The notes under the pieces are model-generated. The model searched no databases. It saw nothing but the letters and a program-made list of their open reading frames with translations, and had not been told where the DNA came from. 64,000 bases of DNA from Paragemmobacter ruber (GTDB taxonomy: Bacteria; Pseudomonadota; Alphaproteobacteria; Rhodobacterales; Rhodobacteraceae). The first letter of the stretch is position 1. Every line of letters begins with the position of its first letter. The position numbers and the translations under genes were made by a program. Location of the stretch: the NCBI RefSeq assembly GCF_009908315.1, contig NZ_JAAATW010000002.1, positions 558,001 to 622,000 on the forward strand, in the 5' to 3' direction. This document shows positions 8,430 to 16,713 of the stretch, in pieces.

Positions 8430-9439
8430 GGGGCGCAGATGCGTCTTCCTCGGCGTCTTCCTCCGGGCCTGCCCCTGCTTCCGCCCTTCCTTCCGTCCCT
8501 GCGCCGCCCTCTGCGCCTTCCCCCGCGGCGCCGACCGCAGCAGAGGCGCCGAAGCCCGGCCTTCTGGGGCGGATCTTCGGGGGTGGCACGGCGGCGGAAG
8601 AGCCGCGGCGGCTGGTCGATGATGCGATGCTGGAGAGCCTTGAAGAGGTTCTCATTCAGGCCGACATGGGTGTGGAGACCGCCGTCCGGGTGACCGCCAA
8701 CATCGCGGAGGGGCGGTTCGGTCGGCGCATTTCGACCGCCGAGTTGAAGGCCGCGCTGGCGGGCGAGGTGGCGCGGATAATGGAGCCCGTGGCGCGGCCC
8801 CTGCCGATCTACCCCAAGCGCCCGCAGGTGGTGCTGGTGGTGGGGGTGAACGGATCGGGCAAGACCACGACGATCGGCAAGCTGGCCAGCCAGTTCAAGG
8901 CGGCGGGGAAATCGGTGGTGATTGCCGCGGGTGACACGTTCCGTGCGGCGGCGGTGGAGCAGTTGCAGATCTGGGGCACCCGGGCGGGCGTGCCGGTGCT
9001 GACGGCGCCGGAAGGATCTGATCCCGCGAGTCTTGCCTTTGACGCGCTGACACAGGCGCAGGCGCAGGGGGCGGACCTGCTGCTGATCGACACGGCGGGG
9101 CGGTTGCAGAACCGGGCCGACCTGATGGAGGAACTGGCCAAGATCGTGCGGGTGATCCGCAAGGTGGATGCGACCGCGCCGCATAACACGCTCTTGGTGC
9201 TGGATGCGACGACGGGGCAGAATGCGCTGTCCCAGGTCGAGATCTTCCGCAAGATCGCGGATGTGACCGGGCTGGTGATGACCAAGCTCGACGGCACGGC
9301 CAAGGGCGGTGTGCTGGTGGCGCTGGCGGATCGGTTCGGGCTGCCCATCCATGCCATCGGCGTGGGCGAGCAGATCGACGATCTGGCGCCCTTTGACCCC
9401 GAGGATTTCGCGCGCGCGCTGGTGGGCTTGGACGCCTAG
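8336..9439 (+). CDS. ftsY: Signal recognition particle receptor FtsY
   Basis: FtsY is the SRP receptor. It pairs with Ffh on the inner membrane so that ribosomes making membrane proteins are handed to SecYEG. The 367-residue protein starts with a basic amphipathic helix (MSFFKKLRDRMF), then a short Ser/Ala/Pro-rich linker (about residues 35-75) and the NG domain. GTPase motifs are GVNGSGKTTTIGKLA (near 170), DTFRAAAVEQL (near 198), DTAGRLQNRADL (near 251) and TKLDGTAKGG (near 315). The start region is partly duplicated upstream at 7403-7606. A DMT transporter and ispZ follow closely. Confidence 0.97.
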   Translation: MSFFKKLRDRMFRSSDKIGEGLEALVGDAESGGADASSSASSSGPAPASALPSVPAPPSAPSPAAPTAAEAPKPGLLGRIFGGGTAAEEPRRLVDDAMLESLEEVLIQADMGVETAVRVTANIAEGRFGRRISTAELKAALAGEVARIMEPVARPLPIYPKRPQVVLVVGVNGSGKTTTIGKLASQFKAAGKSVVIAAGDTFRAAAVEQLQIWGTRAGVPVLTAPEGSDPASLAFDALTQAQAQGADLLLIDTAGRLQNRADLMEELAKIVRVIRKVDATAPHNTLLVLDATTGQNALSQVEIFRKIADVTGLVMTKLDGTAKGGVLVALADRFGLPIHAIGVGEQIDDLAPFDPEDFARALVGLDA

Positions 9440-9444
9440 GAGCC

Positions 9445-10347
9445 GTGACGGACTGGCTTTTGTCCATCGCCGGAACGCCTGCCGGGATGTCGCTGGCGAT
9501 GGGCTTGGCGCTGACCTCGGCCATGGCGCATGCGGTGTTCGGGGCCTTGCAGAAGGGGCAGCATGACCCGTGGCTGTCGCGGGCGTCGATCGACATCTGG
9601 ATCATTCTGTTCAGCCTTCCCGTGGCGCTGTTTGCCGTGCCTTGGCCGCAGGGGTTTGAATGGCTGGTACTGCTGGGGGCGCTGGGCATCCATTTCGCCT
9701 ACAAGCTGACCATGGCGCTGGCCTATGAGCGGGCGGCCTATACCGTGGTCTATCCGGTGGTGCGGGGGACGGGCCCCCTCGCGACGCTGGCCTTTGCGGC
9801 GCTGTTTCTGGGCGAGGGGTATGGCGCGGTGCAATGGGGGGGCGTGGCGCTGCTGTCAGGTGCGATCCTGCTGCTGGCGGGGGTGAACCTGCGCGGCGTG
9901 CGCATTGGACGTGCGGCGCTGCGGGCGGGGCTTGGCTGGGCGCTGGCGGGGGGGCTGCTGGTGGCGGTCTATACCACATATGATGCCTGGGGCATCCGGC
10001 TGACGCCGGATCCGTTCACGTTTCTTGCGTGGTTCTTCCTGATCACGGCGGTGGATTTCCCCATGCTCATGGCCGCGCGGCTGATGCGGGGGCGGGCCGT
10101 GCTGCCGCCCCTGCGGCCCCTGATCCTGCGGGGGGTGGTGGGGGCCTTGGTGGCCTTTGTCAGCTTTGGCGGCGTGATGCTGGCCACGCGGCTGGGCCGG
10201 GTGGGCGAAGTGGCCGCGCTGCGCGAGACTTCCACCGTCTTTGCCGCGCTGATCGGCTGGGCGGTGTTGGGCGAAAAGGTGGGCGCGCTGCGGGCTGCGC
10301 TGATGGGGCTGATTGCGCTGGGGGCGATCCTGGTGCAGATCGGGTAG
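9445..10347 (+). CDS. EamA/DMT-superfamily transporter
   Basis: A 300-residue membrane protein with about ten hydrophobic segments in two similar halves, as in the EamA drug/metabolite transporter family. Visible family features are the conserved YERAAYTVVYPVVRGTGPL segment at the end of the first half and RVGEVAALRETSTVFAALIGWAVLGEKVG in the second. The GTG at 9445 follows the ftsY stop by five bases; its AGGAG is very close, so a start at one of the ATGs 18-24 codons later is possible. Substrate unknown. It lies in a ftsY-eamA-ispZ run. Confidence 0.85.
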   Translation: MTDWLLSIAGTPAGMSLAMGLALTSAMAHAVFGALQKGQHDPWLSRASIDIWIILFSLPVALFAVPWPQGFEWLVLLGALGIHFAYKLTMALAYERAAYTVVYPVVRGTGPLATLAFAALFLGEGYGAVQWGGVALLSGAILLLAGVNLRGVRIGRAALRAGLGWALAGGLLVAVYTTYDAWGIRLTPDPFTFLAWFFLITAVDFPMLMAARLMRGRAVLPPLRPLILRGVVGALVAFVSFGGVMLATRLGRVGEVAALRETSTVFAALIGWAVLGEKVGALRAALMGLIALGAILVQIG

Positions 10348-10372
10348 GACAGGAAAAGGACGGAAAGAGGCC

Positions 10373-10990
10373 ATGACCGACAGGACGCCGGAAAAGAAGG
10401 TGAACCCTGGGCTGAAGCTGGCGCTGGAACTGGGGCCGGTGGCGCTGTTCTTCGCGGGCTATGTGATGCTGAAGGACCGCGTCTTCAGCATCGGTGGCAC
10501 GGAGTATGACGGCTTCATCGTGGTGACGGCGCTGTTCATCCCGCTGATGCTGGTGACGACGGGGCTGATGTGGTGGCTGTCGGGCAAGCTGTCGAAGATG
10601 CAGGTGGCCACGGTGGTGCTGGTGGTGCTGTTCGGGGGCATGTCGGTCTGGCTGAATGACGAGCGGTTCTTCAAGATGAAGCCCACGATGATCTATCTGC
10701 TGTTCGGGGCGGTGCTGGGCTTTGGCCTGTTGCGCGGGCAGAGCTATCTGCGGCTGGTGATGGAAGAGGCGCTGGCGCTGCGGCCAGAGGGGTGGATGAT
10801 CCTGACCCGGCGGCTGTGCGCGTTCTTCTTTGCGCTGGCGGTGGCCAATGAGGCGGTGTGGCGGCTGATGTCCACCGAAGCTTGGGTGAATTTCAAGACC
10901 TTCGGGCTGACGGCGGCTTTGTTCGTCTTCTTCATGACGCAAGGCGGGCTGCTGGCGCGCTACGGGACCGAGGACGAGAAGAAGGAGTGA
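10373..10990 (+). CDS. ispZ: Septation protein A / inner membrane-spanning protein (IspZ/YciB)
   Basis: A 205-residue protein with five or six membrane segments and the IspZ family signatures KLALELGPVALFFAGYV near the N-terminus, SIYLLFG-like TMIYLLFGAVLGFGLL, and a late WRLMSTEAWVNFKTFGLT. Family members act in the inner membrane in cell envelope and division functions. The ATG at 10373 has GGAAAGAGG upstream. It closes the ftsY cluster and is followed by a long palindrome. Confidence 0.93.
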   Translation: MTDRTPEKKVNPGLKLALELGPVALFFAGYVMLKDRVFSIGGTEYDGFIVVTALFIPLMLVTTGLMWWLSGKLSKMQVATVVLVVLFGGMSVWLNDERFFKMKPTMIYLLFGAVLGFGLLRGQSYLRLVMEEALALRPEGWMILTRRLCAFFFALAVANEAVWRLMSTEAWVNFKTFGLTAALFVFFMTQGGLLARYGTEDEKKE

Positions 10991-10997
10991 GGCTCGG

Positions 10998-11053
10998 GTA
11001 GGATGGGCCACCACCGCGCCGCGGCGTCGCGGCGCGGTGGCAGCCCATCCTAC
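10998..11053. repeat. Long palindromic element GTAGGATGGGC...GCCCATCCTAC
   Basis: A 56-base imperfect inverted repeat with outer arms GTAGGATGGGC and GCCCATCCTAC and an inner arm CCACCGCGCC / GGCGCGGTGG. It lies just after ispZ. Elements with the GTAGGATGGGC / GCCCATCCTAC core are familiar as dispersed intergenic palindromes in proteobacteria. It could also act as a transcription stop, though no T-run follows. Confidence 0.7.
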
Positions 11054-11089
11054 GGGGCGTCGCTTGACGCGGCGCTCAGTGGGGCAATG

Positions 11090-11117
11090 AAAAAGGGCGG
11101 CCCGAGGGCCGCCCTTT
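11090..11117 (-). terminator. Rho-independent terminator of the cold shock gene
   Basis: Read on the minus strand, GGGCGGCCCTCGGGCCGCCC forms a stable hairpin followed by TTTTTC. It lies 20 bases after the cold shock gene's stop codon. Confidence 0.85.
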
Positions 11118-11136
11118 CCGCATCCTGTGCCGAGGC

Positions 11137-11343
11137 TCAGGCCAGGGCGAGGTTCGTTGCGGATTCGCGGCCCTGGCGATCGGTTTCCAGATCGAAGGTG
11201 ACGGCCTGGCCGTCATTCAGGCCGCGCAGGCCTGCGCGCTCCAGCGCGGTGATGTGGACGAACACGTCCTTCTTGCCGCCTTCCGGGGCGATGAAGCCGA
11301 AGCCTTTGGTTGCGTTGAACCATTTCACGGTGCCGTTGGCCAT
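11137..11343 (-). CDS. Cold shock domain protein
   Basis: A 68-residue single cold shock domain that binds single-stranded RNA or DNA as a chaperone. It carries both RNA-binding motifs, KGFGFI (residues 13-18) and DVFVHI (26-31), plus the MANGTVKWFN start. The ATG at 11343 has a GGAGA ribosome site. The leader of over 100 bases before the next gene would allow the structured 5' UTR often found on cold shock mRNAs. A strong terminator follows. Confidence 0.96.
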   Translation of the reverse strand: MANGTVKWFNATKGFGFIAPEGGKKDVFVHITALERAGLRGLNDGQAVTFDLETDRQGRESATNLALA

Positions 11344-11519
11344 CGTGAGATCTCCTGTCTTGGTGTGCCACCCGCAGGGTGCGGTGGCTTGGCTCAGGGT
11401 CGTGTCAAGGTCGCGTCTGACAGCCCGAGGGAAGACAGAAGGTCGAAAGATCGAATAAAGCCTGCAACCCATGCGCCCTTTGCCGGGGGATAGCAAGGGA
11501 ATTCGTCCCCGCGTGGCAG

Positions 11520-11545
11520 AAGGGCGGCGCTTTCGTGCCGCCCTT
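11520..11545. terminator. GC-rich hairpin after the GST gene
   Basis: AAGGGCGGC and GCCGCCCTT form a 9-bp stem around an eight-base loop. On the plus strand it is followed after six bases by TATTTTTT. On the minus strand, where the GST gene ends 28 bases earlier, no T-run follows, so termination there is less sure. Confidence 0.45.
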
Positions 11546-11572
11546 CCGTGTATTTTTTGGGGCACCTGTCGC

Positions 11573-12274
11573 TCAGCGCTTGAACAGGATTTCCTGCGCC
11601 TTGCGGTCGGTCGTGTTGTTGTTGCGCATCTCTGCGCCCACGGCGGAACCCTTCTCGAAGGCGGGGCGGGCGGCGAGTTCGTCGAGCCAGCGCTTGAAAT
11701 TGGGCTTGTCGTCCAGCGTCTGCTGCTGGCCCTGCCAGCCCATCGCCCAAGGCCAGATCGCGAAATCGGCGATGGAGAGGAAATCGCCTGCGGCGTAGCG
11801 CGTCTTGGCCAACTGCTTGTCGAGCACGCCGTAAAGCCGGCCCACCTCGCGGCGGTAGCGGTCCTTGGCGTAGGGCAGGTCATGCGGCGGGTCCATCGAC
11901 GGGGCATAGGTCAGGAAGTGATGCGCCTGTCCCGCCATGGGGCCGACGCCGCCCATCTGCCACATCAGCCATTGTTCCACCGCGGCCTGTTCGCGGGCGT
12001 TCGATCCGCCGAACTTGCCCGTCTTGCGCGCGAGGTATTGCAGGATCGCGCCGGATTCGAAGAGCGAGATGGGGGCGCCGTCGGGGCCTTCGGGATCGGT
12101 GATGGCGGGCATCCGGTTGTTCGGCGCGATGGCGAGGAATTCCGGCTTGAACTGGTCGCCCGCGCCGATGTTGACGTAGTGGACGGTGTAAGGCAGGCCC
12201 ATTTCCTCGAGCGCGATGGTGATCTTCTTGCCGTTGGGGGTGGGCCAGTAATGCAGGTCAATGGGGGCGGTCAT
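11573..12274 (-). CDS. Glutathione S-transferase family protein (Ure2/YfcG-like)
   Basis: A 233-residue glutathione S-transferase family protein. The N-terminal thioredoxin-like domain begins IDLHYWPTPNGKKITIALEE and contains GDQFKPEFLAIAPNNRMPAI, the pattern of the Ure2p/YfcG/YghU group, whose members work mainly as glutathione-dependent disulfide reductases. The helical C-terminal domain follows from about residue 95. The ATG at 12274 is chosen because AGGAG lies five bases upstream; the frame stays open further up without a better site. Confidence 0.88.
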   Translation of the reverse strand: MTAPIDLHYWPTPNGKKITIALEEMGLPYTVHYVNIGAGDQFKPEFLAIAPNNRMPAITDPEGPDGAPISLFESGAILQYLARKTGKFGGSNAREQAAVEQWLMWQMGGVGPMAGQAHHFLTYAPSMDPPHDLPYAKDRYRREVGRLYGVLDKQLAKTRYAAGDFLSIADFAIWPWAMGWQGQQQTLDDKPNFKRWLDELAARPAFEKGSAVGAEMRNNNTTDRKAQEILFKR

Positions 12275-12448
12275 GGCGGCTCCTGTTCTGTGCTTTTGAG
12301 AATGTTGCGGCTGGGGCGGGGCAGAACAAGGCGCAAAATGCGCCACACTCCTGTGCGCTGGTGCAACGTGGGGATGGGCTGGCGACGGGCTGGCTACTGG
12401 GCCGTTACTGGGCGTTGACCTTTGGCGTCGAGGGGCGTATCGGGCGGA

Positions 12449-12505
12449 TGTGGCGCTTTGTTACCGGATTGCGGGCCACGTTAAACAAGCCGCTAAAGAG
12501 GTGAG
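12449..12505 (+). promoter_or_regulatory. SAM-II riboswitch aptamer upstream of metZ
   Basis: The stretch matches the compact SAM-II aptamer. A P1 stem GTGGC (12450-12454) pairs with GCCAC (12475-12479), with the pyrimidine-rich loop and CCGGATTGC between. The invariant CGTTAAACAAGCCGCTAAAGAGG tail, of which GTTAAA and GCTAAA are the hallmark, then forms the pseudoknot. SAM-II elements control methionine genes in alphaproteobacteria by sensing S-adenosylmethionine. Its place just before metZ fits. Confidence 0.88.
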
Positions 12506-12514
12506 GGGATTTCG

Positions 12515-12547
12515 CCCCGGCACCTCTGGGTTTGCCGGGGCTTTTTC
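12515..12547 (+). terminator. Intrinsic terminator of the SAM-II leader
   Basis: CCCCGGC (12515-12521) pairs with GCCGGGG (12534-12540) and CTTTTTCTT follows. A competing hairpin, GAGGTG with CACCTC across 12498-12526, overlaps both the end of the aptamer and the 5' arm of the terminator. SAM binding could therefore free the terminator and stop transcription before metZ. Confidence 0.75.
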
Positions 12548-12567
12548 TTGGCCGGGGGCCGCAGACG

Positions 12568-13752
12568 ATGACCGAGTGGAAGACGCGCACGAAGCTGGTG
12601 CATGAGGGAAGCCGCCGCAGCCAGTATGGCGAGATGGCGGAGGCGATCTTCCTGACCCAAGGGTTCGCCTATGACAGCGCCGAGAGCGCCGAGGCGCGCT
12701 TCGTGAAGGCGGGGGAGGATGAGTTCATCTATGCCCGCTATGGCAACCCCACCACCCGGATGTTCGAGGAGCGGATCGCCGCGCTGGAGGGGACGGAGGA
12801 TGCCTTTGCCACCGCCAGCGGGATGGCGGCGGTGAACGGGGCGCTGACCGCGATGCTGCGGGCGGGGGATCACGTGGTGAGTTCCCGCGCGCTGTTCGGA
12901 TCTTGCCTGTACATTCTGGAAGAGGTGCTGACGCGCTATGGCGTGAAGGTGACCTTCGTGGACGGGGCCGATCTGGACCAGTGGCGGGCCGCCGTGGTGC
13001 CGGGGACGAAGGCGGTGTTCTTCGAATCTATGTCGAACCCGACGCTGGAACTGGTGGATATCCGCGCGGTTTCTGAGATTGCCCATGCAGTGGGTGCGGT
13101 TGTGATCGTGGACAATGTCTTTGCCACGCCGATCTTTTCGCGCGCGGTGGAGCAGGGGGCGGATGTGGTGGTCTATTCGACCACCAAGCACATCGACGGG
13201 CAGGGGCGCGCGCTGGGCGGCGTGGTCTGCGGGTCGACGGAGTGGATCCGCAAGGTGCTGGAACCCTATATGAAGCACACGGGCGGGTCGATGAGCCCGT
13301 TCACCGCTTGGATGCATCTGAACGGGATGGCGACGCTGGATCTGCGCTGCCGGGCGATGGCGGAGGCGGCCTTGCAGGTGGCGCGGGCGCTGGAGGGGGA
13401 TGACCGCGTGTCGCGCGTGATCTATCCGGGGCTGGAGAGCCATCCGCAGCACGCGCTGGCCATGGCGCAGATGGGATCGGGCGGGACGCTGGTGACCTTT
13501 GAGGTCAAGGGCGGGAAGGAGGCCGCGTTCCGTTTCATGAACGCGCTGGAGATTGCCAAGATTTCCAACAATCTGGGCGATGCCAAGACCATCGCCACCC
13601 ATCCCGCGACCACCACCCATCAGCGCCTGCCGCAGGAGCAGAAGGACGCGCTGGGGATCACGCCGGGGCTGATCCGGCTGTCGGTCGGGCTGGAAGATGC
13701 CGAAGATGTGATCGCCGATCTGCGGCAGGCCCTCGCGGCGGCGCAGGGGTGA
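12568..13752 (+). CDS. metZ: O-succinylhomoserine sulfhydrylase
   Basis: MetZ makes homocysteine from O-succinylhomoserine (or the acetyl ester) and sulfide, using pyridoxal phosphate, in methionine synthesis. The 394-residue protein has the Cys/Met metabolism PLP fold: YARYGNPTTRMFEERIAALEG, ASGMAAV, and the lysine in VVYSTTKHIDGQGRALGG that binds the cofactor. LRLSVGLE-like LIRLSVGLEDAEDVIADL closes the C-terminus. The ATG at 12568 gives MTEWKTRTKLVHEG. Upstream is a SAM-II riboswitch and terminator, so high SAM should switch the gene off. Confidence 0.95.
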   Translation: MTEWKTRTKLVHEGSRRSQYGEMAEAIFLTQGFAYDSAESAEARFVKAGEDEFIYARYGNPTTRMFEERIAALEGTEDAFATASGMAAVNGALTAMLRAGDHVVSSRALFGSCLYILEEVLTRYGVKVTFVDGADLDQWRAAVVPGTKAVFFESMSNPTLELVDIRAVSEIAHAVGAVVIVDNVFATPIFSRAVEQGADVVVYSTTKHIDGQGRALGGVVCGSTEWIRKVLEPYMKHTGGSMSPFTAWMHLNGMATLDLRCRAMAEAALQVARALEGDDRVSRVIYPGLESHPQHALAMAQMGSGGTLVTFEVKGGKEAAFRFMNALEIAKISNNLGDAKTIATHPATTTHQRLPQEQKDALGITPGLIRLSVGLEDAEDVIADLRQALAAAQG

Positions 13753-13964
13753 CGGCGCCCGCTTGACGGCGGGCGGCATGTCGGATTTGCGCGCAATTGC
13801 AGCGGCGCGTGTCATTCCTATGTGAGGGGTGGCACCCTATATTGGGCGTCAAGGCGGCCGCGTCGCAGGGCGGGGCCGGGTGATCCGGGCGGCCCTGTCC
13901 GGCGTATACCTGATGACATTGACGGCGGCCCTTGGGGCGCGGCCTGAACCGAAAGGCACTTCAC

Positions 13965-15056
13965 ATGAACATCCATACCCCCGAACTCGACCGCCAGCCG
14001 TCGCGCGAAGAGGCTGAGGCAGCGCTGGCCATCCTGCGCCGCTGGGCAGGCAAGGCGACCGATGCCGAGATCGCGCGTCTGGATTCCGCCGTGGGGTATC
14101 TTCTGCCCGGCGAGGGGTATCCGGCCCTGAGCCGCGCCTACCCTGAGGATTTCGCGGTGGATGCGGATTACAAGGAGTCGCTTCCCGATCTGCAGAACGG
14201 CCCGGCCAGCCTGATCCGGGGCGAGAAGGCGCTGATCCAGCATGTGGGGATTTCAAACTTCCGCCTGCCCATCCGCTATCGCACCCGCGACAATGGCGAG
14301 GTGATGCTGGAGACCAGCGTGACCGGCACCGTCAGCCTTGAGGCGGAAAAGAAGGGCATCAACATGAGCCGGATCATGCGGTCCTTCTATGGCCATGCCG
14401 AGCGGGATTTCAGCTTTGCCGTGATCGAGAACGCGCTGGAGGATTACAAGCGCGATCTGGAAAGCTTTGATGCGCGCATCCAGATGCGGTTCTCTTTCCC
14501 GGTGAAGATTGAATCCCTGCGGTCGGGTCTTTCCGGCTGGCAGTATTACGACATCGCGCTGGAACTGGTGGATGTGGCCGGGGTGCGCAAGAAGATCATG
14601 CATCTGGATTTCGTCTATTCGTCCACCTGCCCCTGCTCGCTGGAACTGTCGGAACATGCCCGCCGCACGCGGGGGCAACTGGCGACGCCCCATTCGCAGC
14701 GGTCGGTGGCGCGGATTTCGGTTGAGGTTCGCCCTGGCAAGCGGCTGTGGTTCGAGGATCTGATTGATCTGGCGCGCGCGGCGGTGCCGACCGAGACGCA
14801 GGTGATGGTGAAGCGCGAGGATGAGCAGGCCTTTGCCGAGCTGAACGCCGCGAACCCGATCTTTGTGGAAGATGCGGCGCGGTCTTTCTGCCAGGCGTTG
14901 AAGGGTGACGGGCGGATCGGCGATTTCCGCATCGTGGCCAGCCATCAGGAAAGCCTGCACAGCCATGATGCCGTGAGCGTGCTGACCGAAGGGCCGACCT
15001 TCGCGGCGGAAAGCCTTGATCCGCGGCTGTTCCAGACGCTGTACCACGTGGGCTGA
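13965..15056 (+). CDS. folE2: GTP cyclohydrolase I, type IB (FolE2)
   Basis: FolE2 converts GTP to dihydroneopterin triphosphate, the first step of folate synthesis. It is unrelated in sequence to FolE and can use metals other than zinc. The 363-residue protein shows VGISNFRLPI, the SSTCPCS segment with the family's metal-ligand cysteine, TPHSQRSVA with conserved histidine, and a late SHQESLHSHDAV. The ATG at 13965 opens MNIHTPELDRQPSREEAE. The folate genes folB and folP lie about 13 kb downstream. Confidence 0.94.
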   Translation: MNIHTPELDRQPSREEAEAALAILRRWAGKATDAEIARLDSAVGYLLPGEGYPALSRAYPEDFAVDADYKESLPDLQNGPASLIRGEKALIQHVGISNFRLPIRYRTRDNGEVMLETSVTGTVSLEAEKKGINMSRIMRSFYGHAERDFSFAVIENALEDYKRDLESFDARIQMRFSFPVKIESLRSGLSGWQYYDIALELVDVAGVRKKIMHLDFVYSSTCPCSLELSEHARRTRGQLATPHSQRSVARISVEVRPGKRLWFEDLIDLARAAVPTETQVMVKREDEQAFAELNAANPIFVEDAARSFCQALKGDGRIGDFRIVASHQESLHSHDAVSVLTEGPTFAAESLDPRLFQTLYHVG

Positions 15057-15078
15057 TGCCCGGCTGATGTGGTGAGGG

Positions 15079-15110
15079 AAGGCCCGGCTTGCGCCGGGCC
15101 TTGTGCTTTT
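15079..15110 (+). terminator. Rho-independent terminator after folE2
   Basis: AAGGCCCGGC and GCCGGGCCTT form a 10-bp stem around a four-base loop, followed by GTGCTTTT, 22 bases beyond the folE2 stop codon. Confidence 0.78.
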
Positions 15111-15216
15111 GCGCTGATGCGGGGGGCCGCGGCGGTGGGGGGAATGGAGAGGGTGGGCTTGCCTTGTGCCGCGCGCGTGGTATTCCCGCAGGGCAAGCAT
15201 GTAGCCAAGGCATGTC

Positions 15217-16665
15217 GTGGTTGATTTCCGGCCCATCGCCTATGTCTTCGGGCGCATCCTGATCGTTCTGGCGATCCTGATGCTGGCCCCCGCCATCGTG
15301 GATTGGAGCGCGGGGGACCGCAATGCGCAGGCCTTTGTGGTCTCTGCGCTGGTGAGCGGGGGGATCGGCGGGGCCATCGCCATGGCCACGCAGAACGGGA
15401 TGGGCGGGGCCTTCGACATCCGGCAGGCCTATCTTCTGACGGCGGTGATCTGGTTCGGGGTGCCGGGCTTTGGCGCGCTGCCCTTCATGCTGGGCGCGCC
15501 GGGGTTGCATTTCACCGAGGCCTATTTCGAGGCGGTGTCGGGCATCACCACCACGGGCGCCACGGTGATCTATGGGCTGGACACGCTGCCTGCGGGCATG
15601 AACCTGTGGCGGGGCCTGTTGAACGGGGCAGGGGGATTGGGGATCGCCTTCGTGGCGATGATCTTTCTGCCCGTGATGCGGGTGGGGGGGATGCAGTTCT
15701 TCCGCACGGAAGGGTTCGACACCTTTGGCAAGGCGCTGCCGCGGGCGACGGATATCGCCCAGCAGTTGCTGGGGGTCTATCTGGGGCTGATCGTGGTGGC
15801 GGGGCTGACCTTTTCGGCCATCGGGATGACGGCGCTGGATGCCACGGTGCATGCGATTGCGGCGATTGCGACGGGCGGGTTTTCCCCGCGCGATGCGTCT
15901 TTCAACCCCTATGCCGGGGCGGGGGAGTATTTCGGGGCGCTGTTCATGTTCCTCGGCAGCCTGCCTTATGTGCGGTATGTGCAGCTTGTGAACGGCGACA
16001 GCCGCCCGCTGTGGCAGGACAGCCAGATCCGCGCCTATGTGAAGGTGCTGGGGCTGTCGGTGGGGACGGTCACGCTGTGGCAATGGTGGACATCGGACAT
16101 GGCGTTCGAGGCTGTGTTCCGCGAAAGCCTGTTCAACCTGACCTCGATCATGTCTTCGACCGGGTTCTTTTCGGGGTCTTTCCCGGTCTGGGGCGGCTAT
16201 ATGCTGGTGGTGGCCTTTCTGATCGGGGTGATCGGGGCCTGTTCGGGATCGAGCGCGGCCGGGCTGACGGTGTTCCGGGCGCAGCTTGTCTGGGCGGCGC
16301 TGGTGCAGCAGGTGCGACGGATCATCCTGCCGGGGCGGGTGGCGCCGGTGAAATATGACGGCCGCACGGTGGAGCCTGACGTGATGGACGCGCTGATCCT
16401 GTATGTGGGCGGATATGTCTTGACGCTGGGCGTGCTGACGGTGGCGATGACGCTGACGGGGGTGGATATCACCTCGTCGCTGTTCGCGGTTTGGACGGCG
16501 CTGGGCAATATCGGCTATGGCTTTGGCCCCTTGGTGGAACGGACGGGGACCTTTGTCGATTTCCCCGATGCGGCGAAGTGGATCATGACGCTGGCCATGC
16601 TGATGGGGCGGCTTGGCCTGTTGGCGATCTTCGTGCTGGTGCTGCCGCGCTTCTGGCAGCGCTGA
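15217..16665 (+). CDS. trkH: TrkH-family potassium uptake protein, first copy
   Basis: A 482-residue membrane protein of the TrkH/KtrB family, which moves K+ through a four-fold pseudo-symmetric pore gated by cytoplasmic TrkA. Selectivity loops with their filter glycines are visible as ITTTGATV, AIATGGFSPRD, MSSTGFFSG and LGNIGYGFG. The GTG at 15217 is used because it gives the conserved VDFRPIAYVFG start; an ATG five bases earlier is out of frame. A second trkH follows after 48 bases. No trkA is in the window. Confidence 0.92.
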   Translation: MVDFRPIAYVFGRILIVLAILMLAPAIVDWSAGDRNAQAFVVSALVSGGIGGAIAMATQNGMGGAFDIRQAYLLTAVIWFGVPGFGALPFMLGAPGLHFTEAYFEAVSGITTTGATVIYGLDTLPAGMNLWRGLLNGAGGLGIAFVAMIFLPVMRVGGMQFFRTEGFDTFGKALPRATDIAQQLLGVYLGLIVVAGLTFSAIGMTALDATVHAIAAIATGGFSPRDASFNPYAGAGEYFGALFMFLGSLPYVRYVQLVNGDSRPLWQDSQIRAYVKVLGLSVGTVTLWQWWTSDMAFEAVFRESLFNLTSIMSSTGFFSGSFPVWGGYMLVVAFLIGVIGACSGSSAAGLTVFRAQLVWAALVQQVRRIILPGRVAPVKYDGRTVEPDVMDALILYVGGYVLTLGVLTVAMTLTGVDITSSLFAVWTALGNIGYGFGPLVERTGTFVDFPDAAKWIMTLAMLMGRLGLLAIFVLVLPRFWQR

Positions 16666-16713
16666 GGGGCGGGCGGTTGACACGGGCGGGCGGTCAGCCC
16701 AGTTTCACGCGCG

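Noticed and set aside
13776-13964. A Zur box upstream of folE2
   Set aside because: Zinc-regulated folE2 genes are known, but no convincing Zur palindrome could be read in this leader.
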